Shown here one piece after another: positions 1-6,161 of a DNA stretch of 12,267 nucleotides. Location: NCBI GenBank assembly GCA_003562605.1, contig PWUG01000349.1, forward strand, positions 1 to 12,267. Direction: 5' to 3'. Source of the DNA: Syntrophomonadaceae bacterium (GTDB taxonomy: Bacteria > Bacillota_D > Dethiobacteria > DTU022). The notes beneath the pieces were generated by a model. The model was not told where the DNA came from. It saw nothing but the letters and a program-made list of their open reading frames with translations, and did not search any database. The position numbers and the translations under genes were made by a program. Each line of letters opens with the position of its first letter. The stretch's first letter is position 1.

Positions 1-10
1 TCTCCTCCAA
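1..10 (-). promoter_or_regulatory. Shine-Dalgarno site of a minus-strand gene lying off the left edge
   Basis: Read on the minus strand, the last ten bases are TTGGAGGAGA, a strong match to the anti-Shine-Dalgarno partner. No start codon follows inside the window, so the gene would begin a few bases beyond position 1. The minus-strand promoter at 217-245 points the same way. The gene itself cannot be seen or named. Confidence 0.5.
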
Positions 11-99
11 ATTGAACAAAGATAAGCCGCTTTGAACCAACCGGCCTGCTCCGGGCGCTTTACTCTAAATTCCATATTAAAACGCTATTTCCTGCCTCG

Positions 100-189
100 C
101 AAAAATAACCCGGGACGGAGAACCGGGGATGGGCCGTATTAAAGGACCTAACGAAAGATCCGCGGGTTAATGCGGATGATTCTATCATC
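100..189 (-). other. Structured leader of the off-window minus-strand gene
   Basis: This lies inside the 347-base gene-free stretch at the left edge. As minus-strand RNA it can form a GATGAT/ATCATC hairpin (189-175) and an ATCCGC/GCGGAT hairpin (177-158). They share bases 175-177, so they exclude each other. Further down, CCCGG (127-123) pairs with CCGGG (113-109) and is followed by TTATTTTT (108-101), which resembles a weak intrinsic terminator. No known riboswitch core or T-box sequence was recognised. A leader with attenuation is inference; the pairings are direct observation. Confidence 0.3.
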
Positions 190-216
190 TCCGGGGCCGG
201 GCTTGTCATCATTCTT

Positions 217-245
217 ATTTTACCTTAATCGCAGAATTGGGACAA
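217..245 (-). promoter_or_regulatory. Sigma-A-type promoter for the off-window minus-strand gene
   Basis: On the minus strand TTGTCC (245-240, four of six consensus bases) is separated by exactly 17 bases from TAAAAT (222-217, five of six). Transcription would start near 210 and run left through a leader of about 210 bases to the Shine-Dalgarno site at 10-1. It lies back to back with the tRNA promoter at 298-326. Confidence 0.45.
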
Positions 246-297
246 TAAACCAGGCTTAAAACCCGTTGATATATTGGCTGCCCCCGGGCGGGATTGT

Positions 298-326
298 TTG
301 ACTTGTCCAGATCTTGGTGGTATTAT
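298..326 (+). promoter_or_regulatory. Sigma-A-type promoter of the tRNA-Arg gene
   Basis: TTGACT (298-303, five of six consensus bases) and TATTAT (321-326, five of six) are spaced by exactly 17 bases. The expected start, near 333, is about 15 bases before the mature tRNA 5' end, as is usual for a single tRNA gene. This is the strongest promoter match in the window. Confidence 0.75.
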
Positions 327-347
327 GTCAATGTGCAAAACTGCCAG

Positions 348-422
348 GCGCCCGTGGTGAAAGGGATATCACGCAGGCCTCCGGAGCCTGAAGTCGGGGT
401 TCGAATCCCTGCGGGCGCACCA
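348..422 (+). tRNA. tRNA-Arg (anticodon CCG)
   Basis: The 75-base sequence folds as a full cloverleaf. The acceptor stem is GCGCCCG (348-354) with CGGGCGC (412-418), followed by discriminator A and an encoded CCA (420-422). The D stem is GTGA/TCAC. The anticodon stem CAGGC/GCCTG encloses loop CTCCGGA, giving anticodon CCG, which reads the arginine codon CGG. The T arm has the loop TTCGAAT between CGGGG and CCCTG. The variable loop is short (class I). It has its own promoter and terminator. No duplicated 3' end suggesting an integrated element was seen. Confidence 0.96.
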
Positions 423-430
423 GATTAAGG

Positions 431-462
431 AGCAACCTGCTTTAAGGTTGCTTATTTTTTAT
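431..462 (+). terminator. Intrinsic terminator after tRNA-Arg
   Basis: AGCAACCT (431-438) pairs perfectly with AGGTTGCT (445-452) around a 6-base loop and is followed by TATTTTTTATT. This is a textbook Rho-independent terminator nine bases after the tRNA CCA. Its T tract ends only a few bases before the ribosome binding site of the next gene (GGAG, 471-474). Confidence 0.85.
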
Positions 463-484
463 TGCAAAAAGGAGCGCTGACGCG

Positions 485-2326
485 ATGCCAAAAGTAAAGT
501 TTATCCCCCAGAATAAAGAAATTGACATTGAAGCAGGAACAAATTTGCTAAAAGTGGCTGACCAGGCCGGCCTATATATCGAAGGTGACTGCGCGGGCAG
601 GGGCACCTGCGGTAAATGCCGGGTAAAAATTACCGGGGATGATAATGACAGCCCTACAACTGCTGAAAGCAAGCACCTTTCATCAACGGAACTGGCAGAC
701 GGCTGGGCGCTGGCCTGCCAGAGAACTGTTGACCAAGATATTGTCGTCGAAGTGCCGGTACAAAAAGATGCCCACCTGCGTAAAACAACTTTGGCCGGAG
801 GTGTGGAAGAACTGACAGCAGAGCCAATGGTCGAAAAGGTAGCCGTCAAGCTGAGCCGCCCTGCTGTTAAAGACCAGACAGCTGATTTAGAACGTCTGCT
901 TGATCAACTGGAACGCCCCGGGCTGACCGTCGAGCTTCGTGAGCTTTCCGGGCTCCCCTCATTACTGAGAAAAAACTCCTATTCCGTTACTGCCGCTATT
1001 GCCGGCAGTAAAATTATCTCAATCGAACCCGGCAATACCTCTGACCAGATCTACGGAGTTGCTTTTGATATCGGGACAACCACAATTATGGGTTCGCTGC
1101 TTGACTTAAGAACCGCGTCAGTAATTGCTGTGGCGGCGACAACCAATCCACAGAACGCTTATGGAGCCGATGTTATTTCCCGGATTACCCATGCTTCGGA
1201 AGGGAAAGAGAACTTAAAGCAGCTTCAGGGCAAGGTAATCGAAGCAGCAAACAGGATTATTAAAGATCTTCTGAAACAAACCAGAGTGGCCCGGGATCGC
1301 GTTTACGAATTTGTCGCTGTCGGCAACACAACCATGAGCCATCTCTTCATGGGAATTGATCCTACCTACCTGGCCCCCGCTCCTTTTATTCCCGCTTACA
1401 GCCGGGCCCTTGAAGTAGAAGCGGCAGAACTGGGTTTAAAAATAAGTCCTTCCGGAAGGGTAACATTCCTGCCCAATATAGCAGGATATGTAGGCTCAGA
1501 TACTGTAGGCGTCATCCTTGCCACCGATATGGACCAGCGTAAAGACAATTGCGCCGCAATTGATATCGGGACCAACGGTGAGCTGGTCGTGACAGCCAAC
1601 GGCAAGCTGATGGCCTGCTCAACAGCAGCAGGGCCCGCCTTTGAAGGAGCCCAGATCAAACATGGAATGCGGGCAGCCGCCGGGGCAATTGAAGCTTGCG
1701 ATTATGTAGATGGTGAAATTAAACTGGGTACGATCGATGACGTCGCTGCCTGTGGAATTTGTGGTTCGGGTCTGATCGATGCCGCCGCTGCTTTACTTGA
1801 CGCCGGTTTGATCGAACCGAGCGGGCGCTTTGTTAACCCTGAGGATACTCCGGAAAAAATACCTGGCAGATTAAAAGACAGATTGCGCCGTGGCAAAGGC
1901 GGTTTTGAGTTTATCCTTGTACCAGCAAAAGATTCCGATACCGGTGAAGACATTGTCCTGACCCAGGGTGACCTGCGTGAGCTGCAGCTGGCTAAAGGCG
2001 CAATTTATGCCGGCCTGATGATCCTGCTTAAAGAAGCGGGAATAAGCGCAGTTGATCTTGACCAAATATTGCTTGCCGGCGCCTTCGGCAACTATGTGCG
2101 CAAAGAAAGCGCCCTGACCATTGGCCTGCTGCCTCAACTTCCGCCGGAAAAAATTATTGCTGTTGGCAATGCCGCAGGCGATGGCTCAAAAATGGCCCTG
2201 GCTTCAAAAACCATGCGGGAAAGAGCGTTAGCCCTGCCCGAAAAGGTTGAGCATCTGGAACTGTCAACCCGCCCCGATTTTCAGGATATTTTTATCGATG
2301 CCATGGCTTTTCAAAATATTGAATAG
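485..2326 (+). CDS. RACo-like reductive activator of corrinoid proteins (2Fe-2S ferredoxin plus ASKHA ATPase, DUF4445 family)
   Basis: The 613-residue product has the layout of RACo, which uses ATP and a low-potential electron to return inactive Co(II) corrinoid proteins to Co(I). An N-terminal plant-type ferredoxin domain (about 1-90) holds the cluster cysteines C36, C42, C45 and C78. A linker follows, then an ASKHA ATPase region with phosphate-binding motifs at 193-200 (AFDIGTTT) and 358-366 (AIDIGTNGE), CGICGSG at 423-429 and LAGAFGNY at 530-537. It lacks the C-terminal 4Fe-4S ferredoxin region of RamA, so RACo is the closer relative. The ATG has AAAAAGGAG upstream with about 10 bases spacing. 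No corrinoid protein or methyltransferase gene is present here, so the partner is unknown. The nearest promoter is that of the tRNA, behind a terminator. The family call is firm; the substrate is inference. Confidence 0.9.
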   Translation: MPKVKFIPQNKEIDIEAGTNLLKVADQAGLYIEGDCAGRGTCGKCRVKITGDDNDSPTTAESKHLSSTELADGWALACQRTVDQDIVVEVPVQKDAHLRKTTLAGGVEELTAEPMVEKVAVKLSRPAVKDQTADLERLLDQLERPGLTVELRELSGLPSLLRKNSYSVTAAIAGSKIISIEPGNTSDQIYGVAFDIGTTTIMGSLLDLRTASVIAVAATTNPQNAYGADVISRITHASEGKENLKQLQGKVIEAANRIIKDLLKQTRVARDRVYEFVAVGNTTMSHLFMGIDPTYLAPAPFIPAYSRALEVEAAELGLKISPSGRVTFLPNIAGYVGSDTVGVILATDMDQRKDNCAAIDIGTNGELVVTANGKLMACSTAAGPAFEGAQIKHGMRAAAGAIEACDYVDGEIKLGTIDDVAACGICGSGLIDAAAALLDAGLIEPSGRFVNPEDTPEKIPGRLKDRLRRGKGGFEFILVPAKDSDTGEDIVLTQGDLRELQLAKGAIYAGLMILLKEAGISAVDLDQILLAGAFGNYVRKESALTIGLLPQLPPEKIIAVGNAAGDGSKMALASKTMRERALALPEKVEHLELSTRPDFQDIFIDAMAFQNIE

Positions 2327-2398
2327 CACCATATTTTACCGATATCCTGAACCTGGGCAGGAAACCACAAGATCATGTAGAAATATTTATAGGTTAGC

Positions 2399-2419
2399 GG
2401 GCATGGCACACCATGTCCC
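2399..2419 (+). other. Hairpin in the leader of the CBS-domain gene
   Basis: GGGCATGG (2399-2406) can pair with CCATG and CCC (2411-2419) around loop CACA, with one bulged T at 2416. It lies in the 131-base gap between the RACo-like gene and the CBS gene, about 24 bases before the latter's ribosome binding site. A T-run (2432-2436) comes too late for a classical terminator. No convincing promoter was found in the gap. Confidence 0.3.
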
Positions 2420-2457
2420 AGCAAATTTGAGTTTTTATCAAGCCGGGAGGTATAAAC

Positions 2458-2922
2458 ATGTTCACAGCCAAGGAAATTATGAGTTCACCTGCAGTAAGTA
2501 TCAAAGAAGATCAAACCGTCAAAGAAGCTCTTGACGTCCTTGCCGAACGCAATTTCAGCGGTCTTATAGTTGTTGATAAAGATGATAAAGTTGTCGGTGT
2601 TATTTCCGATACCGATATTATTCGCTACTCCCAACGAAAGAGTGTAGTACCGCAATCCAGCTTTTCATTTTGGACTTCACCATACACCGAAATAGACGAT
2701 ATAGCGAGCATACGTGAAGGTTTCGAAATGCTGCACAGAACCCTGATAAACCAGGTAATGACCAAGAAAGTCTATACTGTTAAAAAAGATACACCTGCTA
2801 CAGATGTGGCAAAACTGATGAACCGCCGAAATATTAACCGGGTTCCTGTAATTGACGATGACGGAAAACTGGCTGGTATTATAACCAGATCCGATGTGGT
2901 ACAGTGTTTGGCTAATTTTTAG
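2458..2922 (+). CDS. CBS-domain pair protein
   Basis: This 154-residue soluble protein is essentially two CBS domains and nothing else. CBS1 spans about 3-57 and ends in GVISDTD (47-53); CBS2 spans about 95-152 and ends in GIITRSD (140-146). The T/S-x-x-D ends are the positions that hold the ribose of bound adenosine nucleotides in this superfamily. The linker of about 40 residues between the domains is longer than usual. Such stand-alone pairs commonly bind AMP, ATP or related ligands and act as sensors, but their targets vary. The start has a clear GGGAGG site nine bases upstream. The gene ends 23 bases before murT, so it is probably co-transcribed with murT-gatD. A role in controlling cell-wall amidation by energy state is possible but is only inferred from position. 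Confidence 0.85.
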   Translation: MFTAKEIMSSPAVSIKEDQTVKEALDVLAERNFSGLIVVDKDDKVVGVISDTDIIRYSQRKSVVPQSSFSFWTSPYTEIDDIASIREGFEMLHRTLINQVMTKKVYTVKKDTPATDVAKLMNRRNINRVPVIDDDGKLAGIITRSDVVQCLANF

Positions 2923-2945
2923 AAGCCGGACTTGAGAGGTAAGAA

Positions 2946-4394
2946 GTGGGAAAAAAATCGGGGCATGATCTTGAAACAGGCGGTTTCGAAAACCGCCTGT
3001 TTAAACTAAAATTACTCGGCGGGATTTGGGCCGGCAAAAAACTGATGGTTTTAACCAGAATCCTGGGACGAGGCGGGACGACTCTCCCCGGACGGATGGC
3101 ACTGAAAATATTGCCACAGTTATCATCAGCATTAATAGAACGGTTAGCTGATTCCAGCATCATCGTAACCGGCACCAACGGAAAAACGACAACCTCCGCT
3201 TTAATAACCGGCATCCTGAAGGACGCCGGCTTTCGCTGTATCCACAACCAATCTGGTTCAAATATGTCCTGGGGGGTAGCCTCAGCCCTGATCGGGTCCG
3301 CTTCATGGTCAGGAAGTATAGACGCAGATTTTGCCGTCATGGAAGTTGACGAGGGCGCTTTTCCCGGGGTTACAAAAGAGATTCGACCCGGGGGTATAGT
3401 TCTAACGAACATCTTCAGAGACCAATTGGACCGTTACGGAGAAGTTGATCACGTTCGGGACTCCATAAGGCGCGGACTGGAATTGCAACCTGAAGACGGT
3501 TTTGAGGTAATTAACGCAGACGATCCTTCTCTGGCAAGCATCAAAAGCATTAACGGGAAAAAAAGATGGACTTACGGCCTGGAACTGGATCTTCCTGCCG
3601 ACACATTCCAGAATACCGGGCGGGACATCAAAAGTTGTCCGGTCTGTAACGAAAAGCTGGAATATACAAAAATCTACTTCGCCCACCTCGGGCATTACCA
3701 CTGCCAGGCCTGCAGCTATAAGCGGCCTGAACCCGATGTCAGACTGATCGGACAAATATCAGGACCTGAAGGTGTAACCGTCCTGAAAATAAGCTTGCCT
3801 GAGTCTGAGTTCGAAGTGAAATATTCTCTGCCGGGCACCTATAATTTGTATAACGTTTTAGCTGCCGTAACCTGTGCAAGGGCGCTGGAAATCCCGGATA
3901 CTATAGTGGCAAAGGCCCTGGAATCAGCAGTTCCTTCCTTTGGAAGGATGGAACTTTTCGAAATTGAAGACAAAACAATGATTATGGCCCTGATAAAAAA
4001 TCCGGTCGGAGCAAACGAGGTATTGAGAACAATCCTGGCACAAACAGGCAAGATTGGCCTACTGGTGGCAATAAATGACAAAATTGCCGACGGCACCGAT
4101 GTTTCCTGGCTGTGGGATGTCGATTTTGAACAACTCTCCACGATAAAAGAGAAGCTGTCAACCGTGACGGTATCGGGTCTACGTGCCTGGGACATGGCCG
4201 TCCGTTTAAAATATGCCGGCCTCGATCCGGGACAGGTACAGGTTGAGGAAGATACGGCCAGGGCCATTAACAGCTCCCTGGAGCAAACCCCTCCCGGGGG
4301 CAGGCTTTTTATACTGCCAACTTATACAGCAATGCTGGAAATGCGGCGCACTTTAAATAAGTTAGGCCTGGCTAAACCTTACTGGGAGGATTAA
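2946..4394 (+). CDS. murT: Lipid II isoglutaminyl synthase, MurT subunit
   Basis: MurT is the ATP-using half of the MurT-GatD enzyme, which converts the alpha-carboxylate of D-glutamate in lipid II to D-isoglutamine using ammonia from glutamine. The 482-residue product has the Mur-ligase P-loop TGTNGKTT (75-82), a four-cysteine zinc ribbon inserted in the central domain (C231, C234, C253, C256) typical of MurT, and a C-terminal DUF1727 domain. In that domain, ADGTDVSW matches the region of S. aureus MurT that carries Asp349, proposed to complete the GatD catalytic triad. The start is GTG with GAGAGG just upstream. From memory of S. aureus MurT, the N terminus here is about 20 residues longer, and that extension contains a perfect 13-bp inverted repeat (2974-3002). 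A downstream ATG at 3045 would cut into the conserved N-terminal helix and has a poor ribosome site. The stop is one base before gatD. Confidence 0.95.
   Translation: MGKKSGHDLETGGFENRLFKLKLLGGIWAGKKLMVLTRILGRGGTTLPGRMALKILPQLSSALIERLADSSIIVTGTNGKTTTSALITGILKDAGFRCIHNQSGSNMSWGVASALIGSASWSGSIDADFAVMEVDEGAFPGVTKEIRPGGIVLTNIFRDQLDRYGEVDHVRDSIRRGLELQPEDGFEVINADDPSLASIKSINGKKRWTYGLELDLPADTFQNTGRDIKSCPVCNEKLEYTKIYFAHLGHYHCQACSYKRPEPDVRLIGQISGPEGVTVLKISLPESEFEVKYSLPGTYNLYNVLAAVTCARALEIPDTIVAKALESAVPSFGRMELFEIEDKTMIMALIKNPVGANEVLRTILAQTGKIGLLVAINDKIADGTDVSWLWDVDFEQLSTIKEKLSTVTVSGLRAWDMAVRLKYAGLDPGQVQVEEDTARAINSSLEQTPPGGRLFILPTYTAMLEMRRTLNKLGLAKPYWED
2974..3002 (+). repeat. Perfect 13-bp inverted repeat near the murT start
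   Basis: AAACAGGCGGTTT (2974-2986) and AAACCGCCTGTTT (2990-3002) are exact reverse complements separated by CGA. The RNA would form a long, GC-cored stem. Neither strand has a T tract directly after it, so it is not a normal terminator. It begins 28 bases inside murT if the GTG start is right and encodes about residues 10-19. Confidence 0.7.
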
Positions 4395-4395
4395 G

Positions 4396-5157
4396 ATGGC
4401 TGAAATAAAAATTTATCATCTCTATCCCGGACATTTAAACTTATACGGAGATCGGGGCAACATGCTGGCGCTTTGCCGTCGGGCTAACTGGCGCGGCATC
4501 GATGTCGAAATAATCCCCGTGGAACCCGGGGATAAGATTAATTTTTCCCGATGTGATCTGCTCTTTATGGGTGGCGGTCAGGACAGCGATCAGAAACTTA
4601 TAGCTGAAGATTTGAAGGGGCGCAGTCAGGACATGCGCCGGGCAGTTGAAGAAGGCATGGTTATATTTGCTGTTTGCGGCTCATACCAGCTGCTTGGCCT
4701 CTACTACACGACTAACAGGGGCGAGAAGATCGGGGGCCTGGAGATTGTCGATCTGTATACAGAGGCCGGGCAGAAAAGGCTGATCGGCAATGCAGTGATC
4801 AAATGCTCTTTATGGGATCCTGCCCGGACACTCGTCGGCTTTGAAAACCACGCGGGTAAAACATATCTTGGTTCTTCCCTGCAGCCCCTGGGCACGGTTA
4901 TTACCGGTTATGGCAACAACGGCACCGACAAAACAGAAGGCGCCGTTTACAAAAATTTAATCGGTACCTACCTTCACGGATCACTGTTGCCGAAAAATCC
5001 CTGGCTGGCAGATTACCTGCTGCAAAGGGCCCTTGACTACCGGGACCAGGATTACCATTTTACAGATCTCGATGACAAATTAGAGCAGCAGGCTCACGAT
5101 GCCGCCATCAGGCTGGCCGGATCCCGCAGGTACAAAAGAATGGCAACCCGGGTTTAA
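4396..5157 (+). CDS. gatD: Lipid II isoglutaminyl synthase, glutamine amidotransferase subunit GatD
   Basis: GatD is a class I (triad) glutaminase that hydrolyses glutamine and delivers ammonia to MurT for amidation of lipid II on the cytoplasmic face of the membrane. The 253-residue protein belongs to the CobB/CobQ-like amidotransferase group. The nucleophile is C94 in AVCGSYQLLG, the same number as in S. aureus GatD, and the catalytic histidine is H194 in YLHGSLLPKNP. The N-terminal IYHLYPGHLNLYGDRGN and the GGGQDSDQ segment are typical of GatD. It starts one base after the murT stop, with GGGAGG at the 3' end of murT serving as ribosome site, so translation is probably coupled and the two subunits made in equal amounts. 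It is distinguished from cobyric acid synthase by its small size and by the murT partner. Confidence 0.95.
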   Translation: MAEIKIYHLYPGHLNLYGDRGNMLALCRRANWRGIDVEIIPVEPGDKINFSRCDLLFMGGGQDSDQKLIAEDLKGRSQDMRRAVEEGMVIFAVCGSYQLLGLYYTTNRGEKIGGLEIVDLYTEAGQKRLIGNAVIKCSLWDPARTLVGFENHAGKTYLGSSLQPLGTVITGYGNNGTDKTEGAVYKNLIGTYLHGSLLPKNPWLADYLLQRALDYRDQDYHFTDLDDKLEQQAHDAAIRLAGSRRYKRMATRV

Positions 5158-5166
5158 GTCCGGACT
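5145..5166. repeat. Two adjacent 10-base palindromes at the end of gatD
   Basis: AACCCGGGTT (5145-5154) and AGTCCGGACT (5157-5166) are each perfect palindromes with a CCGG-type core, two bases apart. They cover the last codons and stop of gatD and the first bases of the 42-base gap to the convergent isomerase gene. No loop separates the arms, so hairpins would be weak, and no T tract follows on either strand. Function unknown. Confidence 0.45.
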
Positions 5167-5199
5167 GCCCATTTGTAAACCATACCTACCTCGGATGGA

Positions 5200-6144
5200 T
5201 TACTCCAGTTTATATTCAATGTCAGCCTGTTCATAAAGCAACTGGATCAGTTCACTGATCACTACCGGTATTTCATCTGCAACCATTGCTTCTATAACCT
5301 GCTCACTTACGTCTTCATAGAGAGCTTTTTCTTCTTCCGTTTTACCAAGCACCTCGATAATATGAAAGCCAAAGTTGGTTCCGACCGGGCCGCTCAGCTC
5401 GCCAATTTCAAGAGAAAATGCAGCTTCCTCGAATTCAGGCACCATCATTCCCCGGCCGAAGAAACCAAGGTAACCGCCTTCATCTTTGTTGGATAGATCC
5501 ATCGAGTATTCCCCGGCCAGTTCGGTAAATTCTGCCCCACCTTCAAGCAAGGCTATGATTTCATCTGCTTCAGCTTCGGTTTCAACCAGGATATGCCTCG
5601 CCTCTACTTCTTCAGGCAAGTCAAACAGGTGACCACGTTCCTCAAAATATTTTCTTGCCTCTTCTTCCGATGTATCGATGCGCAGCATAGCTACTTCACG
5701 GATCAGTAGATTGAGGCGGGTATCTTCCCTGAAAGCATCATAAGTGATCCCGTAATACTCGAGTACCTCTTCAAACTCCTCATCCCGGCCCTGAAAATTT
5801 TCATCAATTATGGACCTGATTTCTTCATTCAATTCTTCATCACTTACCGCAAGGCCTTCTCTCGCTGCCTCCTGGGCAATTAGCTGCCTGGTAATAAGTT
5901 GATCGAGCACTTCCTGCCCACCCTGGGCATACATTGCTTCAAAGAGTTCATCTCTGGTAATTGACTCTCCGTTAACCATGGCTGCTACCCGGCCCTGCTG
6001 TTGCGGCGAATCCTGAATGAGCACTATCGCCATAATTATTACTGCCACGGTCAAAACAGCAATCACGCTTAACAGGAATTGCGGTTTCAGCAACCCCTGT
6101 AAGTGTTCATTTACAGTCCGCGTTTCTTTTTCCAAAACCTTCAC
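5200..6144 (-). CDS. Membrane-anchored parvulin-type peptidyl-prolyl isomerase (PrsA/SurA-like foldase)
   Basis: The protein should fold secreted proteins outside the membrane by isomerising proline bonds. Of its 314 residues, 23-43 form one hydrophobic segment, followed by a SurA-N-like helical region (about 52-170) and a PpiC rotamase domain (about 180-265) with H184, D216, the GGYLGFFGRG motif near 223-232 and H261 in GFHIIEVL. No lipobox cysteine follows the hydrophobic segment, so unlike Bacillus PrsA it looks membrane-anchored by a helix, not by lipid. It is very glutamate-rich. The start is uncertain: the GTG at 6144 has little ribosome site, whereas a TTG at 6135 (three codons later) has GGTGA five bases upstream and may be the real one. 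It lies 17 bases after hisG and is probably co-transcribed with it. The client proteins are unknown. Confidence 0.88.
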   Translation of the reverse strand: MKVLEKETRTVNEHLQGLLKPQFLLSVIAVLTVAVIIMAIVLIQDSPQQQGRVAAMVNGESITRDELFEAMYAQGGQEVLDQLITRQLIAQEAAREGLAVSDEELNEEIRSIIDENFQGRDEEFEEVLEYYGITYDAFREDTRLNLLIREVAMLRIDTSEEEARKYFEERGHLFDLPEEVEARHILVETEAEADEIIALLEGGAEFTELAGEYSMDLSNKDEGGYLGFFGRGMMVPEFEEAAFSLEIGELSGPVGTNFGFHIIEVLGKTEEEKALYEDVSEQVIEAMVADEIPVVISELIQLLYEQADIEYKLE

Positions 6145-6161
6145 CCCACTTTTTATATTAT

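Noticed and set aside
1..210. T-box leader on the minus strand
   Set aside because: A GGTTGGTTC...GCGG stretch near 20-45 is loosely reminiscent of the T-box sequence, but the conserved core does not match and no antiterminator/terminator pair with a T tract follows it.
348..422. tRNA gene as attachment site of an integrated element
   Set aside because: No integrase, phage or conjugation gene follows, and no copy of the tRNA 3' end was seen elsewhere in the window.
442..849. 135-codon minus-strand frame across the tRNA terminator and the RACo-like start
   Set aside because: It overlaps the ferredoxin domain of the real gene, would end within the terminator, and is Ser/Thr-rich with no known domain.
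2912..3412. 166-codon minus-strand frame opposite murT
   Set aside because: It lies wholly over the well-supported CBS end and murT, its translation resembles no protein I know, and it is rich in Pro, Ser and Arg as expected for an antisense shadow.
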